Source: a bacterium (GTDB taxonomy: Bacteria > Chloroflexota > Dormibacteria > UBA8260 > Bog-877). From it: 15,464 nt of DNA. Every line of letters begins with the position of its first letter. Position 1 is the first letter of the stretch. Of the stretch, positions 1-8,044 are shown piece by piece. Both the position numbers and the translations under genes were made by a program. The DNA lies in NCBI GenBank assembly GCA_021802115.1, contig JAKABA010000083.1, positions 1 to 15,464 of the forward strand, written 5' to 3'. Below the pieces are notes generated by a model that was not told where the DNA came from, did no database searches, and saw nothing but the letters and a program-made list of their open reading frames with translations.

Positions 1-33
1 CTCGTCTTGCCGGTCGGACAGGCCCAGAGTCAT
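1..33 (-). CDS. Possible 5' end of a gene running off the left edge
   Basis: An ATG at 33-31 on the minus strand opens an 11-codon frame (MTLGLSDRQDE) that continues beyond the window. A purine-rich GGGGGTG lies three bases upstream and could serve as ribosome binding site. The pattern of a hydrophobic start followed by LSDRQDE is loosely like the N-terminus of acyl-CoA dehydrogenases, but eleven residues cannot establish a family. It lies downstream of gltD on the same strand, separated by about 200 bases that contain a T-run on the minus strand (plus 107-112) and no other recognisable gene. Both the existence and the identity of the gene are uncertain. Confidence 0.3.
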   Translation of the reverse strand, partial: MTLGLSDRQDE

Positions 34-230
34 GTTCACCCCCAGTCAGGAACTACCTGCTGGCCATTCTCCGGACCCGACTCCTCCTCTCGCCACCTAA
101 CCCGCCAAAAAACACCAGCTACCTAGACGGGATCCGGACAGCCAGGCCGCCCGGGCAACCATGTGAGGTCCGGTGGCGGCGCGGGAGCGCGGTCCCCGGG
201 AGCGCTCATCTCGGCCTGGCCGGGAGCGGA

Positions 231-1664
231 TCAGGGGCGGCGCTCGCCCAGGTGTCGGTCGATGGCGGCGGCGCATGATCGGCCCTGGGCGATGGCGTGG
301 ACCACCAGGGACGCGCCGCGCACGGCGTCGCCGCAGGCGAACACCCCGGCCGTGCCCGTGGCGCCGCCGGGGCCGACCTTGATCCGGTCGCCGTCGCCTC
401 GGAGCATTCCCAACTGCTCAAGGGCTTCCCCCCAACTGGGACCCGTGAACCCCAGGGCCAGCAGCACCAGGTCCGCGGGCAGGCGGCGACCCGTGCCAGG
501 GACCGGCTCGAGGGTCATGCCACCGGTGGGATTGGGCCGGGCGGCCACGCCGCGCAGGTCAAGCGCCGCCACCTTACCCTCCCCGCCATCGAAGGCAACG
601 GTCTCGACTCCGAAGAGGCGCTGCCCTCCCTCCTCGTGGGCCGGTGAGCTGCGCAGGATGACCGGCCACTCCGGCCACGGGTTGGCGCGGGCGCGAGCGC
701 TCGGGGGGGCGGGCATCAGCTCCAGCTGGTCCACCGTGACGCAGCCCTCGCGCAGCGCGTTGCCGAGGCAGTCGGCGCCGGTGTCGCCGCCGCCTAGGAT
801 CACCACCCGTTTGCCCCGAGCGGAGATCTGCGGTCGGCCGACCCCGGCGGCGCGACCTGCGACCCGCCGGTTCTGCTGCTCCAGGTAGTCCATCGCAAAG
901 TGGACCCCGGCCAGCTCGCGCCCGGGCACCGGCAGGTCCCGGGGCTGGCGAGCGCCGATGGCGACGCAGATGGCATCGAACTCAGCGCTTAGCTCGGCGG
1001 TGGTCACGGTACGGCCCACGGCGACGCCACAGCGGAACTCAACCCCCTCTGCGGCCATCTGCTCGAGGCGACGGTCGATCATGCCTTTGGGAAGCTTGTA
1101 GTCGGGGATGCCGTAGCGCAGGAGGCCGCCGGGCCGATCGTCCTGCTCGAAGACCACCACCTGGTGGCCGCGGCGGGCGAGCTGTTGCCCTGCCGCCATG
1201 CCGGCCGGGCCCGACCCCACCACCGCTACCCGCTTGCCGGTGCGGCTCGGGGCCGGATGGGGCTTGATCCAGCCCTCGGCAAATCCGTGGTCGACTATCG
1301 CCCGCTCGATCTCCTTGATCGCCACCGGCTCATCGTTCACGGACAGCACGCAGCTGGACTCGCAGGGGGCGGGGCAGAGCCGGCCGGTGAACTCCGGAAA
1401 GTTGTTGGTCTGGTGGAGGCCGTCCAGCGCCTCGCGCCAGCGGTCCCGTTCCACCAGCTGGTTCCAATCCGGGATTCGGTTGTGCAGCGGGCAACCGCTG
1501 TGGCAGAAGGGAATGCCGCAGCCCATGCAACGTTGGGCCTGCACCCGCAGCGCCTGTCCGGTCAGTTCCAGATGGACCTCGTGATAGTCGCGTACCCGCT
1601 CCGCCACCGGGCGGCTGGGCGCGACTTTCCGCCGGTGCTGCACGAACCCGCGCGGGTTGGGCAT
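231..1664 (-). CDS. gltD: Glutamate synthase (NADPH) small subunit GltD
   Basis: This 477-residue protein is the electron-input subunit of NADPH-dependent glutamate synthase. It oxidises NADPH through FAD and passes electrons via iron-sulfur clusters to GltB, which makes two glutamates from glutamine and 2-oxoglutarate in the cytoplasm. Visible features are the N-terminal cysteine sets at about residues 46, 49, 54, 58 and 97, 101, 105 (motifs CMGCGIPFC and CPAPCESSC, two 4Fe-4S clusters), the FAD dinucleotide fold VVGSGPAGMAAG near 148-159, the RPGGLLRYGIPDYKLPK segment, and the NADPH-binding GGGDTGADC near 291-299. The C-terminus carries the FACGDAVRGASLVV FAD signature. Length is normal for the family. 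The ATG lies three bases after the gltB stop codon, so the two are co-transcribed and probably translationally coupled; no strong Shine-Dalgarno is visible. No lesions were seen. Confidence 0.96.
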   Translation of the reverse strand: MPNPRGFVQHRRKVAPSRPVAERVRDYHEVHLELTGQALRVQAQRCMGCGIPFCHSGCPLHNRIPDWNQLVERDRWREALDGLHQTNNFPEFTGRLCPAPCESSCVLSVNDEPVAIKEIERAIVDHGFAEGWIKPHPAPSRTGKRVAVVGSGPAGMAAGQQLARRGHQVVVFEQDDRPGGLLRYGIPDYKLPKGMIDRRLEQMAAEGVEFRCGVAVGRTVTTAELSAEFDAICVAIGARQPRDLPVPGRELAGVHFAMDYLEQQNRRVAGRAAGVGRPQISARGKRVVILGGGDTGADCLGNALREGCVTVDQLELMPAPPSARARANPWPEWPVILRSSPAHEEGGQRLFGVETVAFDGGEGKVAALDLRGVAARPNPTGGMTLEPVPGTGRRLPADLVLLALGFTGPSWGEALEQLGMLRGDGDRIKVGPGGATGTAGVFACGDAVRGASLVVHAIAQGRSCAAAIDRHLGERRP

Positions 1665-1667
1665 CGC

Positions 1668-4600
1668 TCAGGCGCCCGCCAGGTTGGACTCACCCTGCGA
1701 AACCGGAATCTCAGGCTCTGGCTGGGCGGGATCGTCCACGACGCGGGGCCGTACCACCTGGAGAGAGGGTCCGATTCGGTCCGGATGGCGGAGCAGCTCG
1801 GCGGCCAGCCGGCTGCCGGTTTGGGACAGGTGGCGCCGGACCAGGTCCAGCACCGCCTCGAAATCTTCCGCGGTCGGCCCCTGGCCCTCAACCGAGCCCA
1901 GGTTGAGATGGCTGGTCGGAGCGGGTGCTCCCACCAGGTAGGCCACGCCTCCGGTCATGCCCGCGCCGAAGTTTCTCCCCACCTCTCCGAGCACCACCAC
2001 GGTGCCCCCCGTCATGTACTCGCAGCCGTGGTCTCCGATCCCCTCGACGACCGCCACGGCTCCGCTGTTGCGGACCGCGAAGCGCTCCCCGGCGCGGCCG
2101 GCAAAGTAGGCTTCCCCCGAGGTGGCCCCGTAGAGGGCTACGTTGCCCACGATCACCTGACCGGATGCGCTGCCGCCCAGCGAAGACGCCGGCAGTACCA
2201 CCAGACGGCCCCCGCTGAGTCCCTTGCCCGGGTAGTCGTTGGCGGCCCCGATGCAGCGGACGGTCACACCCGGACACAACCAGGCCCCCAGGCTCTGTCC
2301 GGCCACTCCACGGAGCCCGATCACTATCGAGTCGTCCGGAAGGCCCTGGCCGCCATGGACCCGGGTCACCTCGGAGCTCACCCGGGAGCCCACGGCGCGA
2401 TCTCGGTTGCTGACCCTGAGCCGCACCGTGGCTCCTCGGGCGCCCCTCATGTCCGGCCCCAACCGGCGCAGGATGCGGGTGTCGATGCCCCGTTCCAGGT
2501 GGTGCTCCTGATCCCGCAGGTGGCGTCGGGCGGCCGCGTCCTGGCGCCGGGCTCCCCGCAAGAGCCGGGCGGTGGCCGGGTCAGGCTCCGCCAGCAGAGG
2601 TGTCAGGTCCAGCCCTGGGCCGCGGCCGGTCGGCTCGCGCAGGCCGAGCCGGTCGACCCGCCCGGTCAGCTCCTCGAGACTCCGGCAGCCCAGCTTGGCC
2701 AGCCAGGCTCGGGTGTCCTCGGCCACCATCATGAAGAACCGGATGACGTGCTCCGGGGTGCCGGCGAACCTCTGGCGCAGGACCGGATCCTGGGTGGCGA
2801 TCCCGACCGGGCAGGTGTTGAGATGGCAGACCCGCATCAGGACGCAGCCGCTGGCGACCAGCGCGGCCGTCGCGAAGCCGAACTCGTCCGCTCCGAGCAT
2901 GGAGGCGATGACCACGTCGCGGCCGGTGCGGAGGCCCCCGTCAACCTGCAGCACCACCCGCGAGCGCAGGCCCTGTCGGACCAGGGTCTGCTGGGTCTCC
3001 GCCAGGCCCAGCTCCCAGGGCAGGCCGGTGTGCTTGATGGAGGTCAGCGGGGCGGCCCCGGTGCCGCCGTCATGGCCCGAGATGGTGATGTGGTCGGCCC
3101 TTGCCTTGGCCACCCCGGCCGCGACCGTTCCCACCCCGGTAGACGCCACCAGCTTCACGCTTATCCGCGCCCTGGGATTGGCCTGTTTCAGGTCCCAGAT
3201 CAACTCGGCCAGGTCCTCGATGGAGTAGATGTCGTGATGAGGTGGAGGGGAGATCAGTCCCACGCCCGCGGTGGCGTGCCGCAACCTGGCGATGGTGGCG
3301 TCGACCTTGTGCCCGGGCAGCTGGCCGCCCTCCCCCGGCTTGGCTCCCTGGGCCATCTTGATCTGGATCTCGTCCGCGTTGACCAGGTATTCCAGGGTCA
3401 CCCCGAAGCGTCCCGAGGCCACCTGCTTGATGGCACTTCGCCGGGAGCCTTCCTCTCCGTCGTCGGCGTAGCGCGCGGGGTCCTCGCCACCCTCGCCGGT
3501 GTTGCTCCTGCCTCCGATCCGGTTCATCGCCAGCGCCAGGGTCTCGTGGGCCTCGGCGCCGAGGGCTCCCAGGGACATCGCGCCGGTGACAAACCGGCGC
3601 ACTATCTCGGTCGCCGGCTCGACTTGGTCCAAGGGGATCGACTCGCCCGGGAGCGGCGCCAGCAGATGGCGAAGCGCCAGCCGGGGTCCATCCTCGGCGT
3701 CGGCCAGGCGCCGGAAGTCATCAAAGCGCCGGCCGGCGTCATTCCGCACCGCGTGCTGGAGGGCGGCCACGGTCTCTGGATTCCAGGCGTGGGCCTCACC
3801 GTCGGCGCGCCAACGGTGGTCACCGCCGGCCTCCAGATGCACCACCGCCCCCGTCCCCGGGAACGCCTGGCGGTGGCGCAGGAGGACCTCCGACGCCAGA
3901 TCCTCGAAGCCAGCTCCTCCCAGTCTCGAGGGAGTCCCCGGGAAGCACCGATCGATCACCTGGGGCGAGATCCCGACGGCTTCGAAGAGTTGCGAGCCGC
4001 AGTAGCTGGCCAGAGTCGAGATCCCCATCTTGGACATGACCTTGAGGATTCCTTCCTCCAGCATCGACTTCAGCGCCGCCCGGGCGGCTGCCCGTGATCG
4101 AGGCTGGGGAAGCTCGTCCTCGGTGGCCATGGCTGCGACCGTGGAAAGAGCCAGGTAGGGGTTGACCGCCTCGGCGCCATGGCCGATGAGGGCCGCCAGG
4201 TGGTGGGCCGTGCGGGGCTCGGCGGACTCGACCACCAGGCTCAGCCGGGTGCGCAGTCCCAGCGCGATCAGGTGGTGATGGACCTGGCCCAGGGCCAGCA
4301 GGCTGGGGATGGGTGCCTGGCTCGGGCCCACATCGCGATCGCTCAGGATCAGAACCGCGACCCCGTCCGCCACGGCCCTCTCGGCCTCGTGGCCGAGGCG
4401 ATCCAGCGCCCGGCGCAGGGCTCCGGCACCGCCCGCCGCCGCGAAGACCGCCGCCAGTGATCGGGATGGCAGGCGTGACTCCCCCGCCCGCCGCACTCGG
4501 GCCAGGTCGGCATCCGAGAGGATCGGGCTTGCGAGCACGATCCGCAGAGCCACCGCCGGGTCCGGCGCCAGCAGGTCCCCGCCAGGCCCGAGGGTGGCCC

Positions 4601-6269
4601 GCAGGGACATCACCCCGCGCTCGCGCAGTGAGTCGATGGGGGGGTTGGTCACCTGGGCGAAGCCCTGGGAGAAGTAGTCGAAGAGCAACCGCGGTCGTTC
4701 TGAGAGGGCGGCTAGGGCAGCGTCATTGCCCATCGAGGCCACCGCCTCATGCCCACCGGCGGCGGCTGGAGCGAGCCCGGCGCGGAGCTCCTCCTCGGTG
4801 TAGCCGAAGCAGCGGTGCTGGGTGGTGAGACCTGCCAGCGACGGTGCCGGCAGCTCCACCACATCCTGGTCGTCCTCCTCGGTTCGCAGGCTGAGGACGC
4901 GCCCGCGCTCCCACGCGGCCCAATGCCCCCGCCCGGCAACGCTCCCCTTGATCGTCTGATCGCGCCGCAGCAGGCCCTCGTGGGTGTCGATCGCCAGCAT
5001 CTGGCCGGGGTGGAGCCGGCCCAGCTCGAGCACCTCTGAGGCTGCGATGTCGACCACGCCCGCCTCTGATGCCAGCACCACCAGGCCGCCTCTGGTCACC
5101 AGGTAGCGGGCTGGCCGCAAGCCGTTGCGGTCCAGGGCGGCCCCGACCAGCCGGCCGTCGCTGAACGCGATCGCCGCCGGTCCGTCCCAGGGTTCCATCA
5201 GGTTGGCGTGATATGCGTAGAAGCCGCGGAGTTCAGCGTCCATCTCGGGGCTGTCCTCCCAGGCCTCCGGGATCATCATCATCATCGCCTGCTCCAGGGG
5301 CCGACCGCTCCGGACCAGCAGTTCCACGCTGTTGTCGAAGGCGGCGGAGTCACTGCCACCGGGCTCGATCACGGGCCTGATGGATTCGGCCGCCACGCCG
5401 CAGATCGGGTGCTGCCAGCTGCCCGCCCTCGCCCGCATCCAGTTGCGGTTGCCGCCCACGGTGTTGATCTCCCCGTTGTGAGCGATGAAGTGAAACGGCT
5501 GGGCCAGCCGCCAGCTGGGCTCGGTGTTGGTGCTGAAGCGTTGGTGGAAGACCGCCAGCCGGCTGCTGAGGTCGGGGGCCAGCAGGTCGGGATAGAACCG
5601 GCTCAGCTGGGTCGCCGTCAGCTGGCCCTTGTAGATCAGGGTGCGGGCGGATAGGCTGACCACACAGAAGAGTTCATGGCTGCCGGTGGCGATCAGGGGC
5701 AGCTCCCGAACCGCGGCTTCGATGCGCTTGCGGAGCGGATAGAGGCGGTCCTCGACCAGCTCTATCGCAGCGTCCCTCAGCCCGATGAAGCACTGGCGGA
5801 TGGCCGGCTGTGAGGACCTGGCAATGACCCCCATCGCGGCCGGCCGGCAGGGCACATCGCGCCACCCCAGAAAGTCCATCTCGGCGGCCCGGACCTCGGC
5901 CTCGATGACGCGCTCGCAGGCGCTCCGGTCAGCCTCTTGCCGGGGCAGGAAGACCGCTCCCACTGCGAACTGCCCGGGAGCCGGCAGGGAGATCCCGGAG
6001 TCGGCGGTGACCCGGCGCAGGAAGCCGTCCGGGATCTCGACCAGGAGGCCGGCTCCGTCCCCGGTGCGCGCGTCGGCCCCGACCGCTCCCCGGTGGATCA
6101 GTCGCGCCAGGGCGCTCAGCCCCAAGCTGACCACCTTCCGCGACGGCATCCGGTCGAGGGTGGCCACGAAGCCCACCCCACAGGAGTCGTGTTCGAATGA
6201 CGGACGGTAGAGGCCGGGCGCTGCCGCCGACAGCGCCCGAGCCTGGTGGCGGTGTGCTCTGGTCGGCAT
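1668..6269 (-). CDS. gltB: Glutamate synthase (NADPH) large subunit GltB
   Basis: The 1533-residue catalytic subunit of glutamate synthase hydrolyses glutamine, channels ammonia and reductively aminates 2-oxoglutarate on FMN. The N-terminal amidotransferase domain begins at Cys30 in HDSCGVGF, which implies removal of a propeptide of about 29 residues. The central and FMN-binding domains follow, with ISVKLVASTGVGTVAAGVAK and GEGGQLPGHKV. The 3Fe-4S motif CVLMRVCHLNTC sits near residues 1140-1152. The glycine-rich C-terminal beta-helix includes GAGMTGG. The ATG at 6269 was chosen because the in-frame TTG at 6302 lies inside the U-tract of the leader terminator and adds eleven non-conserved residues. 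An AGGA is about 11 bases upstream of the ATG, so the ribosome binding site is only moderate. gltD follows after three bases. Expression is probably controlled by the structured leader upstream. Confidence 0.96.
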   Translation of the reverse strand: MPTRAHRHQARALSAAAPGLYRPSFEHDSCGVGFVATLDRMPSRKVVSLGLSALARLIHRGAVGADARTGDGAGLLVEIPDGFLRRVTADSGISLPAPGQFAVGAVFLPRQEADRSACERVIEAEVRAAEMDFLGWRDVPCRPAAMGVIARSSQPAIRQCFIGLRDAAIELVEDRLYPLRKRIEAAVRELPLIATGSHELFCVVSLSARTLIYKGQLTATQLSRFYPDLLAPDLSSRLAVFHQRFSTNTEPSWRLAQPFHFIAHNGEINTVGGNRNWMRARAGSWQHPICGVAAESIRPVIEPGGSDSAAFDNSVELLVRSGRPLEQAMMMMIPEAWEDSPEMDAELRGFYAYHANLMEPWDGPAAIAFSDGRLVGAALDRNGLRPARYLVTRGGLVVLASEAGVVDIAASEVLELGRLHPGQMLAIDTHEGLLRRDQTIKGSVAGRGHWAAWERGRVLSLRTEEDDQDVVELPAPSLAGLTTQHRCFGYTEEELRAGLAPAAAGGHEAVASMGNDAALAALSERPRLLFDYFSQGFAQVTNPPIDSLRERGVMSLRATLGPGGDLLAPDPAVALRIVLASPILSDADLARVRRAGESRLPSRSLAAVFAAAGGAGALRRALDRLGHEAERAVADGVAVLILSDRDVGPSQAPIPSLLALGQVHHHLIALGLRTRLSLVVESAEPRTAHHLAALIGHGAEAVNPYLALSTVAAMATEDELPQPRSRAAARAALKSMLEEGILKVMSKMGISTLASYCGSQLFEAVGISPQVIDRCFPGTPSRLGGAGFEDLASEVLLRHRQAFPGTGAVVHLEAGGDHRWRADGEAHAWNPETVAALQHAVRNDAGRRFDDFRRLADAEDGPRLALRHLLAPLPGESIPLDQVEPATEIVRRFVTGAMSLGALGAEAHETLALAMNRIGGRSNTGEGGEDPARYADDGEEGSRRSAIKQVASGRFGVTLEYLVNADEIQIKMAQGAKPGEGGQLPGHKVDATIARLRHATAGVGLISPPPHHDIYSIEDLAELIWDLKQANPRARISVKLVASTGVGTVAAGVAKARADHITISGHDGGTGAAPLTSIKHTGLPWELGLAETQQTLVRQGLRSRVVLQVDGGLRTGRDVVIASMLGADEFGFATAALVASGCVLMRVCHLNTCPVGIATQDPVLRQRFAGTPEHVIRFFMMVAEDTRAWLAKLGCRSLEELTGRVDRLGLREPTGRGPGLDLTPLLAEPDPATARLLRGARRQDAAARRHLRDQEHHLERGIDTRILRRLGPDMRGARGATVRLRVSNRDRAVGSRVSSEVTRVHGGQGLPDDSIVIGLRGVAGQSLGAWLCPGVTVRCIGAANDYPGKGLSGGRLVVLPASSLGGSASGQVIVGNVALYGATSGEAYFAGRAGERFAVRNSGAVAVVEGIGDHGCEYMTGGTVVVLGEVGRNFGAGMTGGVAYLVGAPAPTSHLNLGSVEGQGPTAEDFEAVLDLVRRHLSQTGSRLAAELLRHPDRIGPSLQVVRPRVVDDPAQPEPEIPVSQGESNLAGA

Positions 6270-6302
6270 GGTGATGGTGGTCCTGGGGCTCGCATAAAAC
6301 AA

Positions 6303-6334
6303 AACCGGCCCCCCGGGATTTCGGGGGGCCGGTT
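6303..6334 (-). terminator. Intrinsic terminator inside the gltB leader
   Basis: The minus strand holds a perfect 13-bp stem (AACCGGCCCCCCG paired with CGGGGGGCCGGTT; plus arms 6303-6315 and 6322-6334) with a six-base loop. It is followed directly by TTTTGTTTT, where the stem's last two U residues begin the run. This is a textbook rho-independent terminator reading toward gltB. It lies between the promoter at 6452-6480 and the gltB start at 6269, and no minus-strand gene of recognisable function ends upstream of it. It is therefore best read as an attenuator rather than the end of another operon. The plus-strand reading has no comparable U-run. Confidence 0.85.
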
Positions 6335-6376
6335 CTATGTCCTAGTTGTGCGCGAGTACTAGGTAACCAGCCCTCC
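6323..6376 (-). promoter_or_regulatory. Candidate antiterminator structure in the gltB leader
   Basis: The leader RNA segment GGAGGGCUGGUU (plus 6376-6365) can pair with AACCGGCCCCCC (6334-6323), the 5' arm of the terminator, in 11 of 12 positions (one G-U, one C-A mismatch). That pairing would exclude the terminator hairpin. The 30 bases between the arms contain a nested perfect 6-bp hairpin, CCUAGU (6363-6358) with ACUAGG (6346-6341), which stacks naturally inside the larger helix. The upstream CCUCC and CCUAC stretches (plus 6384-6402 region) can in turn pair with GGAGG/GUAGG and sequester the antiterminator arm. The ligand or signal is unknown. I see no convincing match to the glutamine riboswitch or T-box consensus. 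Confidence 0.6.
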
Positions 6377-6430
6377 TACCTTCGAAGTGAGTAGGCGGAG
6401 GTAGCCGGCGGCCGGCGACATAGCGCACAT
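6359..6430 (-). CDS. Possible leader peptide ORF upstream of gltB
   Basis: An ATG at 6430-6428, about 16 bases after the predicted transcription start, opens a 23-codon frame beginning MCAMSPAAGYLRLL and ending GGLVT, with its TAG at 6361-6359. The stop codon lies within the CCUAGU arm of the nested antiterminator hairpin, and the last codons cover the antiterminator arm. A translating ribosome would therefore affect the terminator choice. There is no visible Shine-Dalgarno, and no run of one regulatory amino acid: one Cys, four Leu and four Gly codons. It could be an accidental frame inside a riboswitch-like RNA. Confidence 0.25.
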   Translation of the reverse strand: MCAMSPAAGYLRLLTSKVGGLVT

Positions 6431-6451
6431 GACTGTTGGCAAGTTGCTACC

Positions 6452-6480
6452 TGTATAGCCTGGCGGCGGCGGGCTGTCAA
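6452..6480 (-). promoter_or_regulatory. Sigma-70-type promoter for gltBD
   Basis: On the minus strand a perfect -35 TTGACA (plus 6475-6480) and a -10 TATACA (plus 6452-6457) are separated by exactly 17 bases. Transcription would start near 6445, giving a leader of about 175 nt before the gltB ATG at 6269. The -35 box ends about 104 bp upstream of the divergent cysE start. This is the best promoter match in the window. Confidence 0.8.
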
Positions 6481-6583
6481 TGGCCAATTTTTTGGCGGAG
6501 CTCGCGGCGCGGGCGGTTGCGACCCCCATGGGAGCCCTGTCACCGGGCACCGCTGGGCCCGCTGGTGGCAGACTTTTAGGCAT

Positions 6584-7432
6584 ATGGCAAGGGAGCATGA
6601 GCTGGAGCACGCCTTCGCCGACACCCTGGCCCTGGCGCGCCGCCCAGACGGCGAGGCGCTGCCGCTGAAGCGCAACGTGGCCGCCTTCGTCGATGCTGTG
6701 CTGGGACTTCTCTTCCCCCAGCTGTCCGAGTCGAGCGGGGCCACGTCGGAGGAGATCCAGGCGAGCCTCACCCTGGTGCGGCGCGATCTCCGAGAGCTGC
6801 TGGGTCCGCTCGAGCCCCCGGATCGGGCGGCGGAGGTAGCTCGTCGCTTCGTGGTGGCGCTGCCCGAGCTGTATGCGCAGATAGTGCGCGATGGGGAGGC
6901 GATCGTCGCCGGCGATCCGGCTGCCGAGAGTTTCGACGAGGTGGTGTCGGCCTACCCCGGTTTCCTCGCCATCGCCATCCACCGGATCGCCCACCAGATC
7001 CAGCTGCTCGGGGTGAGCGTGCTGCCGCGGCTGCTGGCCGAGGTCGCCCACTCCCGCACCGGTATCGACATCCACCCGGGGGCCACCATCGGGCGGGCGC
7101 TCTGCATCGACCACGGCACCGGGGTGGTGATCGGGGAGACAGCGGTGATAGGCGACGAAGTCAAGCTTTATCAGGGGGTGACCCTGGGCGCTCTCAGCGT
7201 GGCCAAGGCCGCGGCGGGCACCAAACGCCACCCCACGATCGGGGATCGGGTGGTGATCTACGCCAACGCCACGGTGCTCGGCGGTGAGACCCTGGTCGGC
7301 CATGACAGCGTGGTGGGCGGCAATGTCTGGCTCACCAACAGCGTGCCGCCGTATTCCCTGGTCTACCATTCCAGTCAGGTGAGGGTTCGCAGCGTGGCGG
7401 AGGGGTTTGAACCCTCCGACTTTGTGATCTGA
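6584..7432 (+). CDS. cysE: Serine O-acetyltransferase (EpsC/CysE type)
   Basis: This 282-residue enzyme transfers acetyl from acetyl-CoA to L-serine, giving O-acetylserine, the committed step of cysteine synthesis. The N-terminal half is the helical serine acetyltransferase domain, ending near AYPGFLAIAIHRIAHQ. The C-terminal half is a left-handed beta-helix of hexapeptide repeats. The expected catalytic pair is present: Asp162 in GIDIHPGATIG and His177 in IDHGTGVVIGET, spaced 15 residues apart as in characterised CysE. The C-terminal tail differs from the inhibitory tail of enteric CysE and fits the EpsC-like subfamily. The ATG at 6584 has only a weak upstream AGG and no obvious promoter was found. 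It is divergent from gltBD, and no cysK neighbour is visible, so it stands alone here. Confidence 0.93.
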   Translation: MAREHELEHAFADTLALARRPDGEALPLKRNVAAFVDAVLGLLFPQLSESSGATSEEIQASLTLVRRDLRELLGPLEPPDRAAEVARRFVVALPELYAQIVRDGEAIVAGDPAAESFDEVVSAYPGFLAIAIHRIAHQIQLLGVSVLPRLLAEVAHSRTGIDIHPGATIGRALCIDHGTGVVIGETAVIGDEVKLYQGVTLGALSVAKAAAGTKRHPTIGDRVVIYANATVLGGETLVGHDSVVGGNVWLTNSVPPYSLVYHSSQVRVRSVAEGFEPSDFVI

Positions 7433-8044
7433 TCCTTCGGGCAGACCGTCCCGGCCGCACGGACGCAAGGTGAGGGTCAATAGCTGGCTGGGTTCCATCC
7501 CGGCAAATCCCAAGGCAGGTGTCAACCACCGGTTCGATGCTGGGACCTCGGTCTGGTGCCAGCGGGCCCTGGTCAATCCGGTCGGCAAGGTCAAGGTCCC
7601 GATGGGACAGGCACTGATTCCGGGGTTCGTCCTCACCAGGGCCGCCCCATCAAGCTGGGGATGCCCGATTCCTTTCGCGGGCGAGGGGCGCACGCCGATG
7701 CCCGACCAGGGCATCCATATCGAGCTCACTCCCAGGCAGCTGGGCGTGGATGGCCGCGTCGCCCACGCTGATGAGATGCTCGCCAAGACCCGGGTCCCGA
7801 GTGGCGATGAAGTTCTGGAACGACGCCAACGCGCAGGGCCACCGCCGCACCAGCGCGCGGGAGATCTACGCGGGCCTCCCGGGCGGTCTGAATTACCGGG
7901 TCACGGCCTCGGCGGCGGGCACCCATCTCCTGGCGCGCCGGGAACCACTCGCCCGGGCCCCTCTCGCCGGGTCCGGTCCCGCTGGCCACGGATCCGGGGG
8001 CTCAGCCGGCCATGCTGGCCCGGCTGAGCGGCCCGGTCCCCAGC
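7433..8044. other. 612-bp stretch with no recognisable gene
   Basis: Between the 3' ends of cysE and icd lie about 612 bases with open frames on both strands but no frame that I recognise and none with a convincing ribosome binding site. One plus-strand frame reads VAMKFWNDANAQGHRRTSAREIY near 7800-7870, and another reads IHIELTPRQLGVDGRVAHAD near 7710-7770, in different frames. That could be decayed coding sequence or chance in high-GC DNA. A weak hairpin (CGTCC/GGACG) follows cysE at about 7448-7466. A stronger one closes the region on the icd side and is listed separately. Confidence 0.4.
8000..8029 (-). terminator. Hairpin downstream of icd
   Basis: A perfect 10-bp inverted repeat, GCTCAGCCGG (8000-8009) and CCGGCTGAGC (8020-8029), surrounds a ten-base loop that can itself pair partly. 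It lies 15 bases beyond the icd stop codon. No U-run follows on the minus strand, so it is a terminator-like or 3'-end-stabilising hairpin rather than a canonical intrinsic terminator. Confidence 0.5.

Noticed and set aside
1164..4097. 977-codon plus-strand open frame
   Set aside because: It is antisense to gltD/gltB, whose catalytic and cluster motifs are intact. It shows no family motif and is a typical stop-poor shadow in high-GC DNA.
6270..6302. TTG start extending gltB by eleven residues
   Set aside because: The codon lies in the terminator U-tract, has no ribosome binding site, and the added residues are not family-like.
6365..6400. Glutamine riboswitch resemblance in the gltB leader
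   Set aside because: A GAAGGUAGG segment is reminiscent of the glutamine aptamer core, but the partner sequences and three-way junction I would expect are not visible.
6359..7786. 475-codon minus-strand frame across cysE
   Set aside because: It lies antisense to cysE with its intact Asp/His catalytic pair, and shows no domain. Only its last 23 codons, as a possible leader peptide, were kept for consideration.
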